NCBI GenBank assembly: GCA_023052935.1
Contig: CM041298.1
Coordinates: 21,754,871-21,818,870, forward strand
Direction of reading: 5' to 3'
DNA: 64,000 nt
Source of the DNA: Piezodorus guildinii
Taxonomy: Eukaryota; Arthropoda; Insecta; Hemiptera; Pentatomidae
The position numbers were made by a program, and so were the translations under genes. Shown in pieces: positions 31,365-43,807 of this stretch; position 1 is the first letter of the stretch, and every line of letters begins with the position of its first letter. The notes below the pieces were generated by a model, which ran no database searches, was not told where the DNA came from, and saw nothing but the letters and a program-made list of their open reading frames with translations.

Positions 31365-32757
31365 AGCAATAAATGAAATTTTAGAATTCCAATTTTTAAC
31401 GCAAGTACACGTTTTAGAGTCCCTTATGTACAAATGACCAAAAAAGTTTGTTTTTGTCGGTGTAAATTATAACACGAAAAAGAAAATTCGTATGAAACTA
31501 CTATTCGGTTGTGTCACATGAAATGTCCGTTTTCAAGGTAAAGGATTTTTATTAAAAATACGATATGAAAACAAGATAATTTTATTCGAAGTATTTACCT
31601 TACACCAACATTTTTATCCCCAAACTGAAAAACTCTGAGCTTTGAAGTGAAACAAAATCTGAAAACGCACTTTTCACTTGATCACAATTTTCAAAAAGTT
31701 TTCTTTTGACGAAGTTGTCGAAATTCCTGAACAGGTGGTAATCTGTTGTAGACAAGTCTGGAGAATATGGTGGGCGCCGAAGAACATCGTAGCCCAGTTC
31801 TTTCAATTTTTGCACGGTATGTTTTGAAACATGGGGTCTTGCTGCCGCTCAGTGAGATCATGCGGTACCCATGTATCGAGCTTACTTTCTCAATACACTT
31901 TTAATGTCTGGAAACGGTAGATGCACTTGCATTTAGTTGTGCTGAGAGTCCTTTAACTGTTTGGTAGGGGGTTTCCTTCTACTGTATATTTGGGGACATC
32001 GTTGTCTATTACGGACGGAGGTCTTCCTCGGGGCAAGTTTTCCAAGTCGGTATCCACAGTTGAAAACTTAGCAAACCAACGGCGAATGGTCCGTTTATTA
32101 ACACTCCCTTCCTCAAACGCCTTGCAAGTATTTCTAGCGGCCGAAGCTGAAGAATGGCCGAGTTTAAACTCTTACAAAAATATTACTCGAAAATCGCTTG
32201 TTTCCATGTTCATATTTGGAGGTAAACTAAAAAGTGGGTAATTGATTGGGAAGCTAATGTTTATAATACAAAGGTAGAGGATTAGTAACTGTTTACTTTA
32301 AATATGTAAACATTCGGAAGAAAACAACAGATACCTGCAAAATCTCTTTATGTATTTCAGAAACTATAAATTTCAAGACGGCTAAATGTACAAGTTGGAC
32401 GAATTCGGTGATCGGATAAAGGATAACACAGAAAAAAACTATTTTTTTGATAATAACAACAGTAATATTGACGTATAATATATCGTTGGAAAGAGAAAGA
32501 TTTTAGAAAAAATATCATCTGATACAATGCGTTGTAAGAGGCAATATAAACTGACGAATAGGGAATAAACTTATTATTGATTAACAATTTAATAATTTTA
32601 TATTATTTAATATAAATGATATGGTTCCGACGTAAATGAATATTCGTTTTCTTAAAATCAACTTATTATTATATTTTTTAAATTGAAGTATATTTAATAG
32701 TCTTCAAATTGATTCAACAGTCGATGTAACTGAATGCCATGTGTTGCCCGCACCAGA
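31365..32757 (-). mobile_element. Element A copy split by mariner B copy 1
   Basis: The minus-strand head TCTGGTGCGGGCAACACATG is at 32757, the core reaches about 32371, and the 3' block ('ttaaacgtgta', as 'acgttttagagtccctta' on plus) resumes at 31502 down to 31365. It is more diverged than other copies. The mariner took the middle and its right terminus is lost together with some element A sequence. Confidence 0.7.
31504..32370 (-). mobile_element. Mariner family B, copy 1 (decayed, one TIR lost)
   Basis: The left end reads TTCGGTTGTGTCACATGAAA, the family B TIR, after a TA. The right end stops after 'cagaaactataaa', without the last ~25 bp. On the minus strand the remnants include the N-terminal HTH region around 32240-32040 (SAAARNTCKAFEEGSVNKRT-like) and the C-terminal LKELGYDVLRRPPYSPDLST, TDYHLFRNFDNFVKRKLFEN (31815-31600). 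The segment carrying the first two catalytic Asp is deleted, as in copy 2. Confidence 0.8.
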
Positions 32758-33234
32758 TTTTTTGAATAATAATAATATCCATTATAATTATTTCTTTAAT
32801 ATCTTTAAAATAAATCTATTTAGTATCCATATTCAAATAGATAATTATACAAATGCCTGCAGGAAACCAGTATAAATTTTATTCTTAGGAAGGAATTCTC
32901 AATCATGCATCAGTTGCAGAATTTCATCTTGGTCAGCGAATCAGCGATGAAGTGTGGCATTCAGAAAAGACTCAAAGAATTGATCTTGTTGATCCGGGTT
33001 TATTAAAATTTTTATTTTCAATAACTAATTCAATAAATTACAAATAAGTAAATTAGTCAATTTCCAAACTGACCTAAAAGCTAAAATCTATTAATATATT
33101 TAAAAATAATCTAAACATTCTATTTCAGTAATTATGTCAGTCAACTTTCAACTTTTTTTCTTCTTTGCAAGTCACATATACATAATACATATACATTATT
33201 AAATATGTTTCATATATATTATTTTAAATAAATT

Positions 33235-33493
33235 GTTTGTTTATTCGTTTAACGTCACTTTTATGCTACTATGGCTAGGCTAATCGGACGATGCTACGTG
33301 GGAGTCCTAAATTTTGCTTATCCAGGTTTTATTTTATTAACGAGTACCTGTCATCGCACAGGCTCGGGACCAACGTTGAACGTTCTCTCCGAAGGACGGT
33401 ATAACTAAGGATTTTTTACTCCTATTAAAAAATCCTAGGGCAACCTGCGGGTTTGAACCCGCGACCTTAGGCATAGAAAGCTGTAATATACAC
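33235..33493 (-). repeat. SINE-I copy, well preserved
   Basis: The minus strand reads from the head region with GGGTTCAAACCC (B box, about 33455) through 'cctaggattttttaatagga' to the end 'gacgttaaacgaataaacaa'. The A-box part at the extreme head is replaced by CA repeats. Confidence 0.8.
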
Positions 33494-33639
33494 ACACACA
33501 TATGAATGTGTAAAAATCTCAATATTCAACCCAACGAAAATTGGAAATACAAAAATAAATTGGTATTCTTTTATAGGTAAACATGATTTATATTAACAGA
33601 CAAGATTCAGTTTTCGTAGCGAAAAATAAATGAATGAAA

Positions 33640-34197
33640 AAAAAAAATATTCTGGGATAAGCTCCCTTGAGAATCGCACACATGAACAAGAAAGACAAGA
33701 ATTATCACTGGCCAAAAAAAAAAAAAATAAATAAAAAAAAAAAATAATGCATTAATGATTACAATTATTGTCTACAAATGATCAAAAGAAAGAGAGATCA
33801 TAATAAAATAATATCTTAACTTAATATCATAAAGAATTTATTAAAAAACAATAGAATACATAAAAATAGACTTTACTAATATTGATGTTAACAAGTGTAG
33901 ACATTTTTCACCTTTTTTTAATTACTATACTAAAAATATTTAACATCTGGTTGAGAAGCAATGTGTCGAAAAAGGAGATTTGAATGAAGATTGGGAAGAA
34001 GCATGGCGAATGTTTGATGGGAGAGTATTCCAGAAAACTGTGGACCGGGCTAAGAAGGAATAAGCTATAATAGCTTTACTTTTTTTTTATGTAATCTGAC
34101 TTTACTTTTTTTATTCTGTAAATATTGTATGAATGTGATTTTAAATCATTATTGTCCATATTGATTCAAATTATGATATGCCTGAATAAAAATTGTT
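33640..34197. repeat. Scraps of CR1-like (minus) and J1-type Jockey 3' ends (plus)
   Basis: 33640-33690 has the 'attctgggataagctccctt' 3' UTR motif. 33955-34075 on the minus strand resembles the CR1-like terminal segment (FLARSTVFWNTLPSNIRHAS). 34077-34197 on the plus strand matches the J1 3' UTR end (attgtatgaatgtg..., cf. 11340-11420). None is coding. Confidence 0.5.
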
Positions 34198-34296
34198 TAC
34201 GCTCCCTTCACTTTGCAAAAAATAGATAATTTAAATTATTTTTGCCGGTTCTGAAAATGAAGTAATACCTAAAAACAATAACTAACTATAAAAAAA

Positions 34297-35136
34297 TCTG
34301 GCGCGGGCAACGCACGACTTTCACTTACCAATGCTGTTAAAATGAATTTAAGAAGAATTACATAAACTTAAAGTTTATGAAAACAATTTTAAGTTAATAT
34401 AAATAAAAATTGTATTCAGTTTTGTTGGAAACATGTGATTTAGATATAATAATATACCTATATTAAATTTTTAAGTATAATAATTACAATAGTAATAGGT
34501 TTATACTCTATTCCTCACTTAAACATTACCTTCACAACCTTGTGTATAAGATAATGTTTTTTCTGCAATCTTTCTCTTTCCGACGGTATATTATGTCACT
34601 GTTTTTAATATATAAAAAAAAAAAACAACATTTAAAAAAACTTGTATATTAAGCCATTATTTGTCAATGCTGATAACATGATATGGTTAAATTTTTAGGA
34701 TGTAAAAAATTTAAGGTACTTTAGAGGGGGAAAAATACAAAAATACGACGTTTAAGCCCTGTCAGACTATTTCAATCAGAATGAAACATATATTATTAAA
34801 GCCCATTAAATTGTACATCGATATAGTGGGTTTACTCCAAATCGTTTGAGCCGTTTTTCAGTAAATAGCAAAAGCTCATTTTAGAGAAAAAAGCTGCTGT
34901 AACTTCTCAGGCGTGTAGTTGTCTCAAACATGAAATTTAAAGTTCGTACTCCTTTTCCGAGCTGGACTTACCAAACACACACACACACACACACACAGAC
35001 TTTTTTGCAGGACTTGATTATTTAGACTCAGGGAACCTTAAAACGTGTATTTCCGTTGAAAACCGGAATCTGAACATTTTCACGATCGCAATACTTTCCC
35101 TTACTATATATTTCATATATATGTAAGTGAAAGTAA
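34297..35136 (+). mobile_element. Element A copy, near full length but diverged
   Basis: The head is TCTGGCGCGGGCAACGCACG with subterminal ACTTTCACTTAC. The core, (CA)n at 34974-34998, the 3' block and GTAAGTGAAAGT at 35122-35133 are all present. The terminal palindrome is altered by inserted 'tttcatat'. Confidence 0.8.
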
Positions 35137-35695
35137 TAAATTAATTCGCATAAATACTCTTAAAATTTACTACAATGCAATTTATGTTTTGTCTACTTTC
35201 CTGTTACTACTAAATAACGCTATCATATTTGCATAAAGCTAGAAAAATTATCAGATTATCAGTACCTATCAGTAAAAACTATTTATATACACACAGACAT
35301 AGGATGTATATGAAAGGCGAGTAGTTTCAAGGTAAATGCTTAATTTAAATCATATTATATGAAATTATTCATAAGATAAAAAATACATAAGCATGTAAGT
35401 GTTCGGAAGGTAATTACTCCATTTGTATTCAATGTCAAAGTGGAAATAAGATAAATTACTCATGACCAATCCTATGACCATTCGATTTGAAAATTACTCT
35501 ATCAGTTTCATGAAATAACCCCTTATCTTTGAAAGAATTTTCTATGATTAATTGAACTCGCTATATAAGTTAGGTCGATTAATTAAGCAGTCGTAGATAT
35601 ACCTTGAGATAACTATTAAGATATTGTCAATTGTTCTATGTTAATCATACACACCCTTTTACATTCCGAATAGCTACAAAAATAAATAATAATTG

Positions 35696-36831
35696 TGGAT
35701 GTAATTAGTTGACCGTTGAGAATTACTGGAAGTAATTCTTTGTTGTTTCAAAAATTGTTTATAGGTTTTGTGGTTTACAGGATTGGATTGAAGGTGGATG
35801 TGGACGGATTCAGCGATTAATCCGATAAACAATGCATTTCCTCCACATATAGCCACATATTAAACTCTATTAAGTAGCATATTTTCTCTGTCTATCCCAC
35901 TATATATATATAGTTTTGTTTTTCATTATTATTGTTTAAATCTATTTTAGGTATCCATATAATTCTATATATGTATTTTTTTGTTTTGTTTATGTATTTA
36001 AAATTTTCTGAATGTCTTCACTATTCAATTTATTCCAACTTGTGTTTATGTTTATTTAACTTTTTTATCAACCTGTAAGATTTGTCAATTAGCGTATTTT
36101 ACAATGTTCTATTATCATTTTTTCCACCCTGTTATCTTTGGATACCTTAAACAGAATTAGGGATAATTAAGTTGGGAGGTACAGTCAGTTTTTCTCCATA
36201 TACATCTTCCATCACTGTTCTTACTATTATATAGGTGATATTTCAAGAATTAAATTAGAATTTTTTTTATCCTGTATCATTATTATAATCATAAGTTAAA
36301 TTTCATTGATTCTTTGTATGGTAGTATTAAGAATTTTAGTCATTGTTGCCAGACCCTGTCCATAAATCAGTACGTACTTTCCATACTACCTTTTTTCCTA
36401 CGTATTTTCCATCCTACCTACCCCCATCTACCAAACAGTACCTAGTTTCCATTCTCCCACCATGCGGTACGTATCTCCACTCTACTTCATATTTTTATAT
36501 TTCATGTAAATTATTGATACCTGTCTAAATTATGTTTAGTGAACCTTTTTATTTTTTCTGTATAACACTTTCATTATTGTACTATGGTCATTGTATTTTA
36601 ATTAAGTTTTTTTTTTTTACATATACAGTTCTTCTGTTATTTTTTAATACCGACGTTCTCTAGCTAAATAGGTTATATAATATTCTATGTAATGTCATTG
36701 AAATTTTATTCTTTTGTAACTTTAGCCCTGATGATGACCCACAAAGGGGGTCGAAACGTTGGCAAACAATAAAATAGTTGAAACTATTTAGTTGTTTCAT
36801 TTAATGACCGCCACCCGGACTAATTTCTTCC
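35696..36831 (+). mobile_element. Complete non-autonomous Penelope-like insertion PLE-2a
   Basis: The insertion is bounded by a perfect 15-bp direct repeat AATAAATAATAATTG (35681-35695 and 36832-36846). It starts tggatgtaattagttgacc, the same tail as in PLE-2b, and ends 'ccacccggactaatttcttc' with the ribozyme-like motif about 70 bp from the end. The 1,136-bp interior has no RT or nuclease and no ORF above about 60 codons; a C-rich stretch at 36360-36480 has repeated 'tttccatcctacc'-like units. By its ends it belongs to the PLE-2 family, and I infer it was mobilised in trans. Confidence 0.75.
36727..36763 (+). ncRNA. Hammerhead ribozyme-like motif of PLE-2a (best match)
   Basis: It begins with a GCC helix I strand followed by CUGAUGA, both conserved. 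A helix II of GACCC/GGGTC closes a short loop, then GAAAC, GTT, and GGC, which pairs with the initial GCC. All invariant core positions of CUGANGA and GAAA are met; the cleavage triplet would be GUU rather than the common GUC. Helix III is minimal, as described for PLE hammerheads. I judged the fold by eye only. Confidence 0.6.
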
Positions 36832-37016
36832 AATAAATAATAATTGCAACAGAGCGTTTCTAACCGGAAGGTTAAATACCGATACTATCATTATAGCCCT
36901 ATTTTTACCTAAATCCAAAAATAAGTAAAAAAGCACCTATATATTTCAAATAGTACCTCCTCTTTAAATTTTTATAATGAAGTTAAATGTCATTAATTAA
37001 ATTTAAGTTATTTAAC

Positions 37017-37438
37017 TTACGGAGTAGAGCTTTGAGGCTATACTAAACCATCGAATTATTCCCGTATCCAATCCCTACAATCCAAAATCATTCGTAAAAT
37101 CCTCAATGCTCCTTACTTTGTCACGAACAAACTTATCCATAAAGACCTTAGTGTTACGAAAGTTGCTGATTTGGCCCGATCTAGATTCCTTTCATGCTAA
37201 ACTCCATTTCCATCCTAATCCTCTTGTTTCAATCCTTTCTTCCTCTTCAATTCCTGACAATCCTCCGAGGCGTCTGAAAAGAAGATGGCCCCGAGACCTT
37301 CTAGTTTAGGATATTTTTAAAGTGCTTCCGTTGGGAAGCTTCTCTACACGTGTTTCATGCCTTTTTATATTTCACTCAAATTTACTTGTTGTATTCCATT
37401 ATACAGTTGTAAATTCCAATAAATAAATAAAATTAAAA
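37017..37438 (+). pseudogene. Jockey-type LINE copy J5 with 12-bp TSD
   Basis: The 3'-terminal ~420 bp contain YGVEL-GYTKPSNYSRIQSLQ, TNKLIHKDLSV, a deletion, and NPPRRLKRRWPRDLLV with its stop near 37308. The tail is 'acagttgtaaattccaataaa'. The TSD aagttatttaac lies at 37005-37016 and 37439-37450. Confidence 0.85.
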
Positions 37439-37449
37439 AAGTTATTTAA

Positions 37450-38515
37450 CATATTAGCATAGCTATTTTTTATGTTTCGGAGGTCAGTTTTGGGATTTAC
37501 TGTTTGTCAATTATTTCTGGTAATATAATAAGATTTCAAAGATTTTTATATTTTTTAAGATTTTGGGGGTTTTTAAATCAAATTTGTGTTTATTAATTAT
37601 ACTATGATTAGATGATGTTGTGACTTTTATATTTTTACAATTGTTATTATGTTTTCCTAATATAAATTTTATGTCATTTTCACATTGTATTTTCTTATTT
37701 TTTTTCTTTTATCCTTTCTGTAAGAATTGTTATATAATTGATTTTAAAGACATTTTTTTTTATTATATATTTCATTTGAATAATTAAATTGGCTAATGAT
37801 ATTATTGTCAGTGCTTATGAAATCCTTTTCATAAAATTGATTTCTAGTACTTTATTTATTTTTATAATAATATTACTGATTTATTTGATCGCTATCATAC
37901 AGAATTTATTAATAATACTTCTAGATTATTTGTTTTATTGTCAAATATTATAAATCACTCTTTTTTTCTTTTTTTTTATTCATCTAAATAAATTACTACT
38001 TTTGATAAAAAAAGACGGACCAATTATTACACATTAGTTTATTATTTACAAATAACTATATCAGGGTATTTCGGTTTATATTTTTACCGACAAATGTCAA
38101 AGGAAAATGTCCAATCACCACTGCTAATTTCAAAATGATGTATCTCTTCTCCTATTTCTTAACCCATTTATATGATTCTTAATATGTTTTGTAGGAAATT
38201 TGATTATCTTTCAAATTTTTATATTCACCACAGACGGATTTGGATTTGTTAATCGCTTTCTACGTATCTTGAAACGTAAGCCCTTATATTATGAGAAAGG
38301 GTGTAACTGTTTTTGTTTTGTTTTTTTGGTAGATTGCAACGACTCATTTTTGGAAATAATAAACCAAAAGATTGCATAAAAATAATCATCCATATTTATA
38401 CGTTAGGAAATCAATCAAGATAAATCTTACAAAAACACAGGTCGTTTGCGTTTTATTCTATTAGGGAATATATGTATCTGAGCGAGTGAGTGAGCGTGTG
38501 TGAGTGAGTGTGTGT
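37450..38515. other. AT-rich stretch, nothing identified
   Basis: Low-complexity T-rich DNA with no frame or repeat match. Confidence 0.4.
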
Positions 38516-38518
38516 AAT

Positions 38519-38641
38519 TACTTTCACTTACTATATATAGTAAGGGAAAGTATTGCGATCGTGAAAATTTTCGAATTCCACTTTTCAACGGAAATACACG
38601 TTTTAGGGTCCCCTGAGTCCAAATAACCAAGTCTCGCAAAA

Positions 38642-38678
<37 letters not shown>

Positions 38679-39440
38679 GTAACTCTCGGGCGGAAACGGT
38701 AAGTCCTATGAAAGTGAAATTTCATATTTAAGACAACTATACGCCCGAGACGTGACAAAACTTTTTTCATCAAAATGAGCTTACCAGAAGAGGCACTTCA
38801 TACCAGGCATTTTGCACCTTTTTTACGATTTTCTTGAAAACGGTTAGGACGATTTTGATTAAACTCGCTATATCGATGTAAAATTTAATGGGCTTTAATA
38901 TCATGTAGGTTTTATTCTGATTAAAATGATCTGACAGGACTTAAATGCCGATATTTTAAATTTTCTTCCCCTAAAGTACCTTTAATTTTGTAGATTCAAT
39001 AAAAATAACTATATTATCTTGTTAACGCTGATAAAAAACAGGTAAATATATAAATTGAACAAATTCGATACCCACCTAAAGGAGAAAACTGAAAAAATAT
39101 TTTTTTTAATGCAATTTTTCGTTTTTGAACTTAAGAGCAGTAATATACATGTATGATATACCGTTGGAAAGCTAAACAATTTTATTTTAGAAAAAATATT
39201 ATCTCATACACTAGCTTTTAAAAGTTTATAGAGAGTGATGAAATGAACATAAAACTAACTGAATCTTTTAGATAATAATATAATAGATTATTTAATGAAA
39301 CACATGTTTTTTTCTATATAAATTCAATTTAATTAATTCCTTAATAGTTTCACGTATTTTTATTTCTAACGGTTTTTGAAAATTCTTTAATTTATTTTAA
39401 AAATGGAGGTAAGTGAAAGTCGTGTGTTGCTCGCACCAGA
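38519..39440 (-). mobile_element. Element A copy, essentially full length (family reference)
   Basis: On the minus strand: head TCTGGTGCGAGCAACACACG (39440), subterminal ACTTTCACTTAC, ~600-bp core, (CA)n at 38644-38674, conserved 3' block, palindrome CTATATATAG and terminal GTAAGTGAAAGT at 38519. The 12-bp subterminal repeats are perfect inverse complements. 922 bp, no ORF. No TSD is evident, consistent with a Helitron/Helentron-like mode. Confidence 0.85.
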
Positions 39441-39444
39441 TTTT

Positions 39445-40540
39445 TTTTTTTTGTTCCTAAACAGGTCAACACCTTTCTGACCCTCAATTCTGACTAAAAG
39501 TATTATAAATACATCATAAGGCTTGCGTCATTTAAGGAAGTCCTTGTACTAATGTGAACGAGTACGGGAGTAGGTTACTCAAAGTTAACGGGACTAGGAA
39601 TTATAGTCATTTGTTATTTAGAAGAGAATTAATAGTAATAAAATTCAATGCATTCAGATGTCGTTTAAAAAAAATAAATAAATAAAAAAAAATCTTTATT
39701 GGAAGAAATTCAAATAGACTATCAGACAAGTATATTTAAAACCTGAGCTATTGTCCAACCAACCAGACATGATTTCTTCAAGTCACCTAAGTTAATAATC
39801 TTACTAGATATTTTGATTTTAATAAAGAACACAACAACAAAAATTGAAAACATTCGACAATCGATACTTTCACTACACAAAAAATTTTTTATTTTATTAT
39901 TTTTTTTTTTTTTTATGGCATCATAAATACAAAATCTTACAGATTTTCCGAGCAGTCGATGCTCAATGAGACGAGGGTTCTAAAAATATGAGTTAAAATA
40001 ATACATTTAGATTAATTTTCTACTTTGAAAATTTGGAGTAATGTATACTGAAAATACTAAGCGAAAAAGATTTAAAATATTCTATAGAATTAAAATTAAA
40101 GTAATTATTTTAATTTGACATTGGGCACAGAAAACACGAAAATGGCATTATCAACGAAGGGCGTGTTATAATTAATAAAATAATAAGTAATAATTAATTC
40201 TTTTTTTTTTTAATTTGAGGAAAGTGAATTTATTATTACAATAAACTTATTATAATTAAATGGAAATGGAAAGTATGTTTAAGTTTATATAACTTTCTTA
40301 TTAATTTTTAATTTTGTTTATATTAATTCTGTCACAAGTCAATTTATAATAATATTACAAGAATAAAAAATAATTCTTTTGTCTTGTGATACAATAGTGT
40401 GAATTATAGAGTAAACAAAAACAATCAAAATAACAAATGAGAATGAATGATAGTAATAAATTAGGAGAAGGCCTATTATAAAAATTTAGAAAAACAATGA
40501 AATAAACTAGACAAGAAAGAAAATATAAATTCTATAATAA
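39445..40540. other. AT-rich stretch, nothing identified
   Basis: There are A- and T-runs at 39669-39700 and 39895-39915 but no body attributable to a named repeat. Confidence 0.4.
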
Positions 40541-40546
40541 TAAGTA

Positions 40547-41070
40547 TTGGCCAAGAAATATCATATGCTGGAGGAAACTTGCCCGTATTATAAATACAGC
40601 CCACAACCAGTCATTAATAGACGGCACGTCAAGCTGTATTGGGATCTGGCAATCATAACTGACCATACGATTCCGCATGACAAGCCAGATAATTTACTGA
40701 TGTTAAAGGCAGAAAAATGTGGAATGATCATCGAGATAGGGGTGCCATCAGATGATAACCTGCACAAGGTAGTTGCAGAAAAGGTCAGAAAATATCAGGA
40801 TTTGGGGGAAGAATTTAAGCAATTGTACAAGCTCGACAAAGAGAGAGTGCTGCCGTTGATCATCTTAACTAATGGCTTGATCCCAGAGATGACTGTTAAT
40901 TCAATAAAGGAGCTGAATCTTCCCCTCAACATTCTGGATGAGATGCAGAAAGCTGTGTTACTCGGTACTGCGAGTATTGTTCGAAAAGTAATGAACATGA
41001 AGGATTAAGGTTTACTAGCCTCACCCTTGACTTAGGTCCGGGTAGGCTCTAGTGCCAGCGAAAGCTGAGA
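40547..41070 (+). pseudogene. R4/Dong- or related LINE C-terminus (PD-(D/E)XK-like segment)
   Basis: A 153-codon frame (40547-41008) reads YWDLAIITDHTIPHDKPDNL around residues 31-50, with PD at 47-48, then GMIIEIGVPSDDNL (61-72) and a helical end. This W-D-..-T-D-..-H-..-PD-..-D/E-I-x-V-P pattern is common at the C-terminus of arthropod non-LTR polyproteins and resembles the PD-(D/E)XK endonuclease fold of R2/R4-type elements. The family assignment is from memory of the pattern. The 3' side ends in an A-run and (ata)n. The frame is intact, with no RT upstream. Confidence 0.55.
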
Positions 41071-41081
41071 ACAAAAAAAAA

Positions 41082-41345
41082 TAAATAATAATAATAATAA
41101 GCATAGTGAACCTGAAAGTTCGACGCCGACACCACTACATGTTGCCTACACAGATTCGTCCAACAGCCCTCGTCAAATCCCCATCACAACATACAACGCA
41201 TCCTCCCACTAACACTTAAACGCCAACTAGTCGGTGGTACAGCGCCTAGTGATTTTTCGGAACTTGTTCTTTACTGAGCCTAACGCCCATTTGAGTAACT
41301 GCAAGACTATCAACTCAAATATACTGTCGGGTTCCAAGTTCCGTA
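41082..41345 (-). pseudogene. Degenerate RTE 3'-end fragment
   Basis: The minus strand aligns with the end of the RTE family: 'cggaacttgg aacccgaca', 'actcaaatgggcg', 'cgaaaaatcact', down to 'cgtcgaactttcaggttcac' and ata/tat repeats at 41082-41098. It is heavily mutated and shorter than RTE2. Confidence 0.6.
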
Positions 41346-41587
41346 ATTTGGAATTTAGCTGTTATTTATCAATGCTCATGAAATGATGAATCTAATTTGT
41401 GGAAATCTACAAAATTAAAGTTACTTTAGAGGAAGAAAATTCAAAATATCGGCATTTAAGCCCTGTCAGACTATTTCAATCAGAATGAAACTTAATGGTT
41501 AATCTTCTGGTTAACCGATTTTAATGAAAAAGTTGCCTTAAATATGAAATCCAGTATTTTACGATTTATGGTTTTTGCGTTAGACTT

Positions 41588-41632
<45 letters not shown>

Positions 41633-41765
41633 TTTTTTTTTGGACTTGGTTATTTGGACTCAGGAGACCCTATAACGTGTATTTCTATTAAAAAGTGGAA
41701 TTAAAAAATTTTTACAATCACAATACTTTCCCTTACTATGTATTTCATATATAAGTAAATAAAAA
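41346..41765 (+). mobile_element. Element A 3'-half copy
   Basis: It starts in the core ('tagctgttatttatcaatgc'), keeps 'cggcatttaagccctgtcag', has a long (CA)n (41592-41629), the 3' block and a degenerate terminal palindrome. An internal deletion removes the 'catcgatatagcg' part. The head is missing. Confidence 0.75.
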
Positions 41766-41794
41766 TAAATCAACCAATGTATATAATAACAATA

Positions 41795-41800
41795 TGTATG

Positions 41801-41881
<81 letters not shown>
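41795..41881. repeat. (TA)n microsatellite
   Basis: About 85 bp of TA repeat with one TG interruption. It explains the tyrosine/isoleucine-rich chance frame over it. Confidence 0.9.
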
Positions 41882-41883
<2 letters not shown>

Positions 41884-41884
41884 A

Positions 41885-42715
41885 ATACAAGGTTAACTAA
41901 TAAATGAATACACTATCATACCTATATTTTATTTATAGGTGTGTCAAACACAAGGACCATTATCCCTTTAATCGAAGACTATTTTTAATTTTAATTTATT
42001 TTTTACATTGCTCTTTCGAAAAAAAGGGCGAAAAAATCTCTGTTATCCTATAAAACTCTACGTAAGTCAGTGACAATAACAAAAAAAGTGTTGTAATGTT
42101 TGATTTGGATGAAAAAATGGAAGAAATTAAGGAAAACATGTTTTAGTATAAAATTAAAGAGGAAAACCACGGTTTAACTACAAATTTCGAAGCCCAAACA
42201 ATGGGAGTGCGGTGTCCCCTATGTACTTGTTTTATCTAATCTAATGCCGATCCATAACCGCCAGCTATTATCACAGAACAAACTAATTTCGTCTATATTA
42301 TACTCCTCACTTCCTTCATTAGCCACCGAGATAATGTGGCTAAAACTGCCAATATCTGCAAAATATATCGACCTGGGAAAATTTCGAGGAAATAAAACGA
42401 AAAAAAAAAATCAAGCTGATTGGAAAAACATTTATATTAGACATGGATTTGTCATTAGGCTGGGTGTCGTTAACTTTCATTGTTTAACAAGTTTTTTGTT
42501 TGGTTTTTTTCACCCTGAAAAATGAACACGTCTTGATCTATTGGCGTGGCATGGATCGAAATTTAATAGTTTATAACAGTTTAAAAGCAAGAAAATGAAT
42601 GAAAAATATTGTTATATAACATTTGTCGCTATAAACAATTGTGTAGGTGCTATAATGTTTTTAATGGAAAAAGTCACGTTATGCCTAGATTTTTTTTATT
42701 GTTGGCGCTTTTTAA
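41885..42715. other. AT-rich stretch with one 93-codon frame of unknown meaning
   Basis: The frame 42244-42525 encodes nothing recognisable. No repeat match in the window. Confidence 0.3.
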
Positions 42716-42717
42716 TA

Positions 42718-43026
42718 TTCTAGTGAAGAAAGAAAAATAAGTTTGGTATCAAAATTACATTAAGTAATAGAGGAAAAATTTAAAAAAATAAGTCACTAAA
42801 ATATTTAAGCTTTATGCTAGGTAATAATCCTAAAAATATAAATTATCTCGTCAAAACAGTACTTCTATTAAGTTTTCTTAAAAACTGTGTTCAGATTAAG
42901 ATTCTTTATTAGTATTGAGGAACAGAATTTTTAAGAAACCTTATTGAAAATACTGTTTTGAATAAATTATTTATCTTTTTAGGGTTATTACCAAGCATAA
43001 AACTTTCTTTTCTATTTTCACTAGAA
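42718..43026. repeat. Foldback repeat, about 310 bp, imperfect inverted arms
   Basis: The arms 42807-42897 and 42919-43007 are reverse complements with scattered mismatches (left 'ctaggtaataatcctaaaaa', right its complement). The outermost 'ttctagtgaa' at 42718 and its complement at 43017-43026 suggest that the inverted structure reaches there. No ORF. It is MITE- or foldback-like. Confidence 0.65.
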
Positions 43027-43807
43027 CCTGAGATATTAAATAAAATCAATTTTTACTAGGCAACTCCTGAGAAAGTGTCCTCTAATGTTTTGCAGAGTCT
43101 AATGGTTTAATGGTGGACTGTCTGGGAATTATACACTATCACATCTACTCGTAATAGGTATAATTGGTAGGAAATGCATGTGCATCTGTGTTTATTAATA
43201 GTGTTTTATATTTTAATTTTATCATAATTTTTACATATAGAGATATTGATTTTAGGTGCTAAGTGTTTAGGTATTGTTTTTATTCATGATGGTGTAATTT
43301 TTTAGTATGTAGTTGTATAATGTATATATAATTTTTTTTAATTTATTTATTTTTTTTTTTATTTGATCTTTGGTGTATATGTATAGATATATCTAAGTAT
43401 TTGAAAGAAAATGTGAAACGGTAGAGAAGGAAAAGAGAAAAAAAAAAAGGAAAAAAAAAACAGGGAAAATAAGTAGGAAAAAAAATTAAAAAGAGTGAAA
43501 AAGGGGAAAAAAATATTGTATTTATAGTTAAATAAAATGTTAAGAATATTCCTGTAGGAAAGAATCGGTATGCTGTGTTATAGCAACCCAATTAAGTTGG
43601 GCAGCATCATTTTGTTTGCATACTTATGAATAAAGTGTATCTCTCTAGTTTCCCCTTAAAAAAAAAAATCATCGAAATCGGTGAGATAGTTTTGTGATCC
43701 TTTCCTTGTTAGTGGACTAGTTTCAGAGTAAACTTGCTTTTATATCCATCTATCTATAACTTTCAAAATCAAGAACCACTTGAGAAAATTAGGCCTTCCA
43801 TAAGGTC

